Assembly: GCA_934434905.1 (NCBI GenBank)
Contig: CAKSAI010000190.1
Span: forward strand, 1-6,462
From: an uncultured Lachnospiraceae bacterium
Lineage (GTDB): Bacteria > Bacillota > Clostridia > Lachnospirales > Lachnospiraceae
Length of the DNA stretch: 6,462 bases
Direction: 5' to 3'
In this document: positions 1 through 5,358 of the stretch, piece by piece
How the letters are laid out: each line of letters begins with the position of its first letter
Position numbering within the stretch: position 1 is the first letter of the stretch
Notes under the pieces: model-generated
Seen by the model: only the letters and a program-made list of their open reading frames with translations
Databases searched by the model: none
What the model was told of the DNA's origin: nothing
Program-made: the position numbers and the translations under genes

Positions 1-163
1 CCCCATAAAAGAGCGGGATTTCGTGCAGTCAGAGCCGGAAATTATCCAGAATTTTAAAAATAGACTTGAAAAATATGGGATAAACGTTACAATAAGAAGA
101 GAAATGGGTCGTGATATTGACGGGGCCTGTGGACAGTTACGAAAGCGTTATTCGGAAAGGTAG
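1..163 (+). CDS. rlmN: 23S rRNA/tRNA (adenine-C2)-methyltransferase RlmN, 3' end only
   Basis: This is the last 53 codons of a gene that begins before the window; the reading frame starts at base 2 and ends with TAG at 161-163. RlmN is a radical-SAM enzyme that methylates C2 of adenosine 2503 in 23S rRNA and A37 of some tRNAs. The tail reads GINVTIRREMGRDIDGACGQ, which matches the family's C-terminal signature; the Cys in GACGQL is the conserved cysteine (Cys355 in E. coli) that resolves the methylated intermediate. The radical-SAM CxxxCxxC cluster is outside the window. Only 10 bases separate its stop from the prpC start, the same order as in B. subtilis. The identification rests on this short but characteristic tail together with the conserved neighbourhood. 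Confidence 0.93.
   Translation, partial: PIKERDFVQSEPEIIQNFKNRLEKYGINVTIRREMGRDIDGACGQLRKRYSER
66..93 (+). promoter_or_regulatory. Possible internal sigma-A promoter ahead of prpC
   Basis: TTGAAA at 66-71 and TACAAT at 88-93 are separated by 16 bases; each hexamer has one mismatch to the TTGACA/TATAAT consensus. No extended -10 TG is present. The site lies in the rlmN coding end, about 80 bases before the prpC start, and would give a leader of roughly 70 bases. The same bases encode part of the conserved RlmN tail (LEKYGINVTI), so the match could be a by-product of protein sequence. It is a prediction from pattern only. Confidence 0.3.
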
Positions 164-173
164 GCGATAACAG

Positions 174-917
174 ATGAGAACTTTTTCCATGACAGACAAA
201 GGAAGAACACGTGATATGAACCAGGATTACGTGTTTACCTCTGCGACGCCTGTGGGAAATCTGCCGAACCTGTTTATTGTTGCCGATGGCATGGGCGGTC
301 ATAATGCGGGCGATTACGCCTCCCGGTATGCAGTAGAGATCATGGTCCAGACGATTCGGGAATGTAAGAAGGAGGAGCCGGCAGCAATCTTTGCCCAGGC
401 GGTGGAAATGGCGAATCAGAAGCTTCTTGAGAAGGCGGCGGAAGATATTCACCTGTCGGGCATGGGAACTACGGCAGTGCTGGCCAGTGTCTATAGGGAC
501 TGCCTGTGGACGGCCAATGTGGGGGACAGCAGGCTGTATGTGTTAAGCGACGGCATAAGACAGGTGACCAGGGATCATTCTCTGGTAGAGGAGATGGTTC
601 GCCTGGGCGAGCTTGAGAAGGAAGAAGCCAGAGTGCATCCGGACAAAAATATCATAACCAGAGCCATCGGCGCTGCCGACGAGGTGGACGCGGATATTTT
701 CGAGGTGGATATCGGGGAGAAGGACGAGATCCTGATGTGCTCGGACGGGTTGACCAATATGATCGAGGATGAACAGATCTTAGAGATCGTAAAGGGGCAG
801 AAGACCATTGAAGAGAAGGTAGAAAAGCTGGTGGAGACAGCCAATCATAACGGCGGAAAGGATAATATCACGGTGATCGTGATAGAACCATTTCAAGGTG
901 AGGTGACGACATGTTAG
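174..917 (+). CDS. prpC: PP2C-family Ser/Thr protein phosphatase PrpC/Stp
   Basis: This 247-residue cytoplasmic phosphatase removes phosphate from Ser/Thr residues phosphorylated by the partner kinase PrkC, including the kinase itself, using two or three Mn/Mg ions. The full set of PP2C motifs is visible: MNQD at 15-18, VADGMGGH at 36-43, SGMGTTAV at 95-102, ANVGDSRLY at 114-122, TRDHS at 132-136, ITRAIG at 161-166, CSDGL at 189-193 and GGKDNIT at 227-233. The expected metal ligands Asp18, Asp38, Gly39, Asp191 and Asp230 are all there, so it should be active. Length is normal for bacterial single-domain PP2C proteins. The ATG at 174 gives the usual MRTFSMTDKG N-terminus; the upstream Shine-Dalgarno is weak (GGAAAGG at 154-160). 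The gene ends 7 bases inside prkC, suggesting coupled translation of phosphatase and kinase. Confidence 0.97.
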   Translation: MRTFSMTDKGRTRDMNQDYVFTSATPVGNLPNLFIVADGMGGHNAGDYASRYAVEIMVQTIRECKKEEPAAIFAQAVEMANQKLLEKAAEDIHLSGMGTTAVLASVYRDCLWTANVGDSRLYVLSDGIRQVTRDHSLVEEMVRLGELEKEEARVHPDKNIITRAIGAADEVDADIFEVDIGEKDEILMCSDGLTNMIEDEQILEIVKGQKTIEEKVEKLVETANHNGGKDNITVIVIEPFQGEVTTC

Positions 918-2995
918 CAGAAGGAATGTTTATAGCAGACAGATATGAGATTGTTGAAAAGATCGGTTCAGGCGGAATGTCTGACGTGTACAAGGCAAAG
1001 GATCATGTGCTGGGAAGATTCGTAGCCATCAAGGTGCTGAAGAAGGAATTCTCAGAGGATGTGAACTTCGTGACGAAGTTCCGCACCGAGGCGCAGTCCG
1101 CAGCACGTCTGGAGCATCCCAACATTGTTAATAACTATGATGTTGGAAGCGAGTACGGCATGTACTATATCGTGATGGAGTATGTGGAAGGAATCACATT
1201 GAAGTCCTATATCGAGAAGAAGGGACGGCTTTCCTACAAGGAGGCGGTCAGCATTGCCATACAGGTGGGCCGGGGCATTGAGGCAGCCCACAATAAGCAC
1301 ATCGTGCACCGGGACATCAAGCCCCAGAACATCATCATCTCCACAGATGGAAAGGTGAAGGTGACAGACTTCGGTATTGCTCGTGCTGCCAACAACAATA
1401 CCATTCACGCGGATGTGATGGGATCTGTGCATTATACTTCCCCGGAGCAGGCCAGAAACGGCTTTGTGGATGGCAAGAGTGACATCTACTCTCTGGGTAT
1501 CGTTATGTACGAGATGGTGACCGGCAGGGTACCCTTTGACGGAGACAGCACGGTGGCCATAGCGATCCAACATCTGCAGGATGAGATGACACCGCCCAGC
1601 GCCTATGCACCGGATCTGCCCATCAGCATGGAGAAGATCATTTTAAAATGTACCCAGAAGAACCCGGATCGTCGCTATGAGAGCATCAGCGACCTGCTGG
1701 TGGATCTGAAGAAGGTGCTGATCAGCCCAAATGAGGATTTTGTTATCATCGCACCTGTCGGGCAGGATAAGACCAGGATTATCCAGAAGGAGGACGTCGC
1801 GGCCATCCAGCAGGAGACCGGGAAGGCCTATTACGGCGATGACGAGGATCCGGAGGATGGCAACGAGGATGATGAGGAGGATGGTGACGAGGATGACGAT
1901 GAGGATGGCGGCTTTTTGAATCCCAAGATGGAGAAGGCCGTTACCATCATGGGTATCGTGGCTGCAGTTATTATCGTGGCAATTATCGTGGTGATCATCG
2001 GAAGCGTCAGCGGCCTGTTCAAGTTTGGCGGCAATTCAAATAAGAATCCGAATAATACGACACAGGAAACTCCGAATACTAACGAGGATGAACCTATTAA
2101 GATGATCAAGGTGATCGGCATGACCGAGAAGGAAGCACGTGATGCCCTGAATAAGCTTGGTCTTGGCTTGAAGGTAAATGGAAGCATTGCCTCGGATGAT
2201 GTGGATAAGAATCAGATTGCCACACAGAGTATTGAAGAAGGCACAGAGGTTGAGAAGAATACGACTGTTTATGTCGAGATCTGCAGCGGACCGGGCGATG
2301 TTGAGGTGCCGTCAGTGACCGGACTTACGGAGGATCAGGCAGAGAAGAAGATCAAGGATAAGGGTTTTGAAGCAGTTCGCGATTATGCTTACAGCGACAC
2401 CGTGCCGGAGGGACAGGTGGTTTCCCAGTCACCGGAAGCGGGCAAGAAGGCCAAGAAGGGCGATAAGATTACTTATTATCTCAGCCGTGGTGTGGAGACG
2501 GTGAAGGTTCCGGATGTGACCAACAAGTCGGAAGAGGATGCCAAGAAGGAGCTGGAGAAGGCCGGATTTACCGTGCCGGAGGTTACCAGCGAGTATAACG
2601 ATACGATTCCGGAGGGCTACGTCGTCCGCCAGACCAACAGCGGGGAATATAAGGCCAAGGGGACATCGATCTTCCTGGTAATAAGCCTTGGAAAGCAGAA
2701 GACGTATTATTCCTATAGCTTAACGGTTTCACCAACGATCAGTGGGGATATTCCGGCGGATATCGATATCAAGGATGTTGTGATCAAAAAATCCGGTGAA
2801 AGTAGCGAGAAGCTTCAGGTGAACTGGAGCCGCCAGAAGAGAGGAAATTCCTTTGTTATAAAAGTATCCGATATTGAAGGTGTTGATCGCGGAACGATAA
2901 CGATCATATGGAAGGGGACATCGTCAAGTGGCTCAACAGAGGAGATAACAGATGAGTATTATAATGAGTATTCTGTTAATTTCCAAAAACAGTAA
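911..2995 (+). CDS. prkC: PASTA-domain eukaryotic-type Ser/Thr kinase PrkC (Stk/PknB family)
   Basis: This 694-residue single-pass membrane kinase senses peptidoglycan fragments through its extracellular repeats and phosphorylates cytoplasmic targets. The kinase domain is about residues 12-270: glycine loop GSGGMSDVY (19-27), Lys41 in VAIK, Glu60, HRDIKPQN (133-140), DFG (153-155) and GSVHYTSPEQA (171-181). All catalytic residues are intact. A linker (about 271-340) contains a very acidic tract at 309-333. One membrane segment follows at about 343-366, then an Asn/Thr-rich spacer, three PASTA repeats (about 395-459, 463-527 and 530-594) and a C-terminal beta-rich region of about 100 residues, comparable to the Ig-like end of B. 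subtilis PrkC (648 residues). The activation loop has Thr164 and Thr176, fewer threonines than in B. subtilis. The start is supported by GAGGTG at 900-905, 5 bases from ATG, and by the overlap with prpC. No signal peptide is expected or seen. Confidence 0.97.
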   Translation: MLAEGMFIADRYEIVEKIGSGGMSDVYKAKDHVLGRFVAIKVLKKEFSEDVNFVTKFRTEAQSAARLEHPNIVNNYDVGSEYGMYYIVMEYVEGITLKSYIEKKGRLSYKEAVSIAIQVGRGIEAAHNKHIVHRDIKPQNIIISTDGKVKVTDFGIARAANNNTIHADVMGSVHYTSPEQARNGFVDGKSDIYSLGIVMYEMVTGRVPFDGDSTVAIAIQHLQDEMTPPSAYAPDLPISMEKIILKCTQKNPDRRYESISDLLVDLKKVLISPNEDFVIIAPVGQDKTRIIQKEDVAAIQQETGKAYYGDDEDPEDGNEDDEEDGDEDDDEDGGFLNPKMEKAVTIMGIVAAVIIVAIIVVIIGSVSGLFKFGGNSNKNPNNTTQETPNTNEDEPIKMIKVIGMTEKEARDALNKLGLGLKVNGSIASDDVDKNQIATQSIEEGTEVEKNTTVYVEICSGPGDVEVPSVTGLTEDQAEKKIKDKGFEAVRDYAYSDTVPEGQVVSQSPEAGKKAKKGDKITYYLSRGVETVKVPDVTNKSEEDAKKELEKAGFTVPEVTSEYNDTIPEGYVVRQTNSGEYKAKGTSIFLVISLGKQKTYYSYSLTVSPTISGDIPADIDIKDVVIKKSGESSEKLQVNWSRQKRGNSFVIKVSDIEGVDRGTITIIWKGTSSSGSTEEITDEYYNEYSVNFQKQ
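1853..1912 (+). repeat. 24-base tandem repeat encoding the acidic linker of PrkC
   Basis: Two and a half imperfect copies of a 24-base unit lie in frame: 1853-1876, 1877-1900 and the partial 1901-1912. The first two differ at 4 of 24 positions. They encode EDGNEDDE, EDGDEDDD and EDGG (PrkC residues 315-334), each beginning with Glu-Asp-Gly. The tract sits on the cytoplasmic side, about 10 residues before the membrane segment. Being in frame, gain or loss of a unit would change linker length without breaking the gene. The repeat is seen directly; any length variation is inference. Confidence 0.75.
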
Positions 2996-3006
2996 GCCGT
3001 AGCACA

Positions 3007-3924
3007 ATGCAGAAAGAACACAGCAGAATGCAGGACAATAACAATATATTGCAGGGCAAGATTGTCAAGGGGATCGCGGGCTTCTATTATGTCCACGTCC
3101 CCGGCGACGGTGTGTTTGAATGCAAGGCCAAGGGGATCTTCCGCAAGGATAAAGTCAAGCCGCTGGTGGGCGACAACGTGGAGCTTACGGTACTGGATCC
3201 GGAGGCAAGAACCGGAAATATCGCTAAGATACAAGAGCGGAGCAGTCAGTTGATCCGGCCGGCGGTGGCAAATATCGATCAGGCACTTGTAATCTTTGCC
3301 GCGGTCAGTCCGAAGCCTAATTTCAATCTCCTGGACAAGTTTCTTGTCATGATGGAGGCGCAGCAGATCGATACCATTATCTGTTTCAACAAGCAGGATC
3401 TTGCGTCGGAGGAGGAGCTTCGTGAGCTTTCCGACCGCTATGACAAGTGCGGCAGCAGCGTGTTTTTTACCAGCGCGAAGGAAGGGCTTGGCATGGAGCG
3501 TCTGGAGGAACAGTTGGCGAATAAGACCACTGCAGTGGCCGGACCATCCGGCGTAGGAAAATCATCTCTTATCAATCGGCTGCAGTCCGATGTGGAGATG
3601 GAGACGGGAGCCATCAGCGAGAAGATTGAGCGCGGCAGACATACCACACGCCATTCCCAACTGATCTATATCCGGGAAAATACGTATATCATGGATACGC
3701 CGGGCTTCACCTCCCTCTATCTGGATATTCCAAAGGAGGAATTGCAGGAATATTTTTATGAGTTCGCGCCGTATGAAGAGAAGTGCCGTTTTCAGGGATG
3801 CAGTCATATCCATGAGCCGGATTGCGGTGTGAAGGAGGCTCTGGCTCAGGGAGAGATTCCGGCCGGACGCTATGAGAATTATGTTTCGATTTACCAAGAA
3901 TTAAAAGAGATCAAGAGGTATTGA
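3007..3924 (+). CDS. rsgA: Ribosome small-subunit maturation GTPase RsgA (YloQ/CpgA)
   Basis: This is a circularly permuted GTPase of 305 residues that acts in late assembly of the 30S subunit. An N-terminal OB-fold (about 15-80) precedes the GTPase motifs, which run in the permuted order: G4 NKQD (128-131), G5 TSAKEG (155-160), G1 GPSGVGKS (179-186), G2 near RHTTRHS (211-217) and G3 DTPGF (230-234). A C-terminal zinc site follows, with Cys260, Cys265, His267 and Cys273. All key residues are present. In B. subtilis the homologue CpgA is phosphorylated by PrkC, fitting its place 11 bases after prkC. The start is uncertain: ATG 3007, ATG 3028 and TTG 3049 are all in frame without a clear Shine-Dalgarno. 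Many relatives begin at about MQGKI, which would correspond to the TTG. The longest form is given here. Confidence 0.96.
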   Translation: MQKEHSRMQDNNNILQGKIVKGIAGFYYVHVPGDGVFECKAKGIFRKDKVKPLVGDNVELTVLDPEARTGNIAKIQERSSQLIRPAVANIDQALVIFAAVSPKPNFNLLDKFLVMMEAQQIDTIICFNKQDLASEEELRELSDRYDKCGSSVFFTSAKEGLGMERLEEQLANKTTAVAGPSGVGKSSLINRLQSDVEMETGAISEKIERGRHTTRHSQLIYIRENTYIMDTPGFTSLYLDIPKEELQEYFYEFAPYEEKCRFQGCSHIHEPDCGVKEALAQGEIPAGRYENYVSIYQELKEIKRY

Positions 3925-3928
3925 CATT

Positions 3929-4585
3929 ATGAATTATTATCTGGCACCCTCTATACTGTCGGCAGATTTCGCCCGGCTGGGAGAGCAGGTGCAGCTTATC
4001 GACCGGGCTGGCGCCCAGTATGTGCATATCGATGTGATGGACGGGCAGTTTGTGCCCAGCATCAGCTTCGGATTTCCTATTATCTCGTCCATCCGGCCGG
4101 TGAGCAGCCGTGTGTTTGACGTGCATCTGATGATCGACGAGCCGGTACGCTATGTGAAGGAATTTGCAAAGGCCGGGGCGGATCTGATCACCGTACATGC
4201 GGAGGCATGCATGCATCTGGACCGGACGGTAGCGGCGATCAAGGAGCAGGGAAAGAAGGCGGCGGTGGCGCTGAATCCGGCCACAGACTTAAGCTGTCTG
4301 TCCTATCTTCTCCCGGAGCTTGATATGGTGCTTCTTATGACAGTAAATCCGGGCTTTGGCGGTCAGAAGTTCATTCCCTACTGTATGGACAAGATCCGGG
4401 ATCTGCGCAGCATGGCCGATCGCCGCGGGCTAGCGCTTGATATTGAGGTGGATGGCGGCATCAACCTTAAGAATGTCCGCGAGGTGACTGCGGCCGGTGC
4501 AAATGTTATCGTTGCAGGGAGCGCCGTGTTTGGCGGCGATGTGGAAGCGAATGTGAAGGGCTTCCTGGAGAATATGAGAAAATGA
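3929..4585 (+). CDS. rpe: Ribulose-phosphate 3-epimerase
   Basis: This 218-residue cytoplasmic TIM-barrel enzyme interconverts D-ribulose 5-phosphate and D-xylulose 5-phosphate in the pentose phosphate pathway. Diagnostic stretches are LAPSILSADFARLG (5-18), VHIDVMDGQFVPSISFG (32-48), DVHLMID (64-70), VNPGFGGQKF (139-148), EVDGGIN (173-179) and AGSAVFG (196-202). The metal ligands His33, Asp35, His66 and Asp175 are all present; Asp35 and Asp175 are the acid/base pair. PGFGGQ and AGSA bind the substrate phosphate. Length is typical. The ATG at 3929 has AGAGG at 3914-3918, 10 bases upstream, and lies 4 bases after the rsgA stop. The end overlaps the thiN start in an ATGA, so the two are probably translationally coupled. 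Confidence 0.98.
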   Translation: MNYYLAPSILSADFARLGEQVQLIDRAGAQYVHIDVMDGQFVPSISFGFPIISSIRPVSSRVFDVHLMIDEPVRYVKEFAKAGADLITVHAEACMHLDRTVAAIKEQGKKAAVALNPATDLSCLSYLLPELDMVLLMTVNPGFGGQKFIPYCMDKIRDLRSMADRRGLALDIEVDGGINLKNVREVTAAGANVIVAGSAVFGGDVEANVKGFLENMRK

Positions 4586-5331
4586 GAGCATTGCTTATAT
4601 CAGGTGGATTTGTCGATGATGAATTCACCTTAAATTATATCAAACAGGAAATTTATGATGTGGTATTCGCTGTGGATCGCGGGCTTGGATTTTTTGCAAG
4701 AACCGGACTTCGGCCGGATTATATCGTGGGAGACTTCGATTCTGTGGAGGAGTCGGTTCTGGGGGAGTATTGGGCAGAAGGAAAAGCGCTGGGTAAGCTT
4801 CGTTTGGATTCGAAGGAGCGTGCGCCGGAGGAGGTTTGCCGGGAACCGCAGGTAGTTCGCCTGAATCCGGAGAAGGATGACACGGACACCGGACATGCCA
4901 TCCAGATGGCGCTGGATATGGGCTGTGACAGCATCCATATATTGGGCGCTACAGGCACCAGGCTGGATCATGTGCTGGGCAACCTGCAGCTTCTGGGACT
5001 GGCACTGCAGCGACAGGTGGAGTGTTTTATGGTGGATCCATGGAACCGGATTCGGCTCATCGACCGGGAGACGGTGGAACCGGGCGGCCTGATACTAAGG
5101 CGCAGCGAACAGTTTGGAAAATATGTTTCCTTGATTCCATACACGCCCAAGGTCACCGGGCTGACACTGAAGGGCTTTAAATACCCGTTAGAGCGCCATA
5201 CCATGGGCAGCTTTTATCTTGCGGATGCAGCGCCGATAAGCGGTGTCAGCAACGAGATTACAGAGGATGAGGCCAGGATTACACTGGAGGACGGGATCCT
5301 GGTGTTAGTGGAATCAAGGGATGAAAAATAG
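4582..5331 (+). CDS. thiN: Thiamine pyrophosphokinase (thiamine diphosphokinase)
   Basis: This enzyme transfers pyrophosphate from ATP to thiamine, making the cofactor thiamine diphosphate directly; transketolase, in the same pathway as Rpe, uses it. Visible motifs are VDRGL (31-35), the acidic GDFDS (50-54), KDDTDTGHA (98-106), LGATGTRLDHVLGNLQLL (121-138), SLIPYTP (183-189), LTLKGFKYPL (194-203) and GVSNE (221-225). These run in the order of the family's catalytic and thiamine-binding halves. At 249 residues it is longer than B. subtilis ThiN (about 214). Part of the excess is a longer segment between GDFDS and KDDTD, residues 55-97, rich in charged residues. The ATG at 4582 overlaps the rpe stop; GGAG at 4567-4570 is a modest Shine-Dalgarno. 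No TPP riboswitch is visible upstream, so expression probably follows the operon. Confidence 0.95.
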   Translation: MRALLISGGFVDDEFTLNYIKQEIYDVVFAVDRGLGFFARTGLRPDYIVGDFDSVEESVLGEYWAEGKALGKLRLDSKERAPEEVCREPQVVRLNPEKDDTDTGHAIQMALDMGCDSIHILGATGTRLDHVLGNLQLLGLALQRQVECFMVDPWNRIRLIDRETVEPGGLILRRSEQFGKYVSLIPYTPKVTGLTLKGFKYPLERHTMGSFYLADAAPISGVSNEITEDEARITLEDGILVLVESRDEK

Positions 5332-5340
5332 AAAGAAAAA

Positions 5341-5347
5341 AGGGAGG
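5341..5347 (+). promoter_or_regulatory. Strong Shine-Dalgarno for the terminal ATPase gene
   Basis: AGGGAGG in an A-rich stretch (5332-5343) stands 11 bases before the ATG at 5359. It is the best ribosome-binding site in the window apart from that of prkC, and it decides the start of the next gene. The whole thiN-to-ATPase gap is 27 bases and holds no hairpin and no convincing promoter. Confidence 0.75.
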
Positions 5348-5358
5348 TTGTACAGATT

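Noticed and set aside
1052..1573. A 173-codon open frame on the minus strand within prkC
   Set aside because: It lies wholly antisense to the kinase catalytic domain, its protein resembles nothing recognisable, and it has no upstream ribosome-binding site; it is a by-product of the codon pattern of prkC.
1831..2187. A minus-strand open frame with a Ser/Pro-rich end opposite the acidic tract of PrkC
   Set aside because: The Ser-rich run is simply the reverse complement of the GAT/GAG repeat; there is no independent evidence for a gene.
2960..2965. A perfect TATAAT ahead of rsgA
   Set aside because: No -35-like hexamer stands 16-18 bases upstream and no extended -10 TG is present; the bases come from Tyr-Tyr-Asn codons near the end of prkC.
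5332..5358. A transcription terminator between thiN and the ATPase
   Set aside because: The gap is A-rich with a Shine-Dalgarno and has no inverted repeat followed by a T-run.
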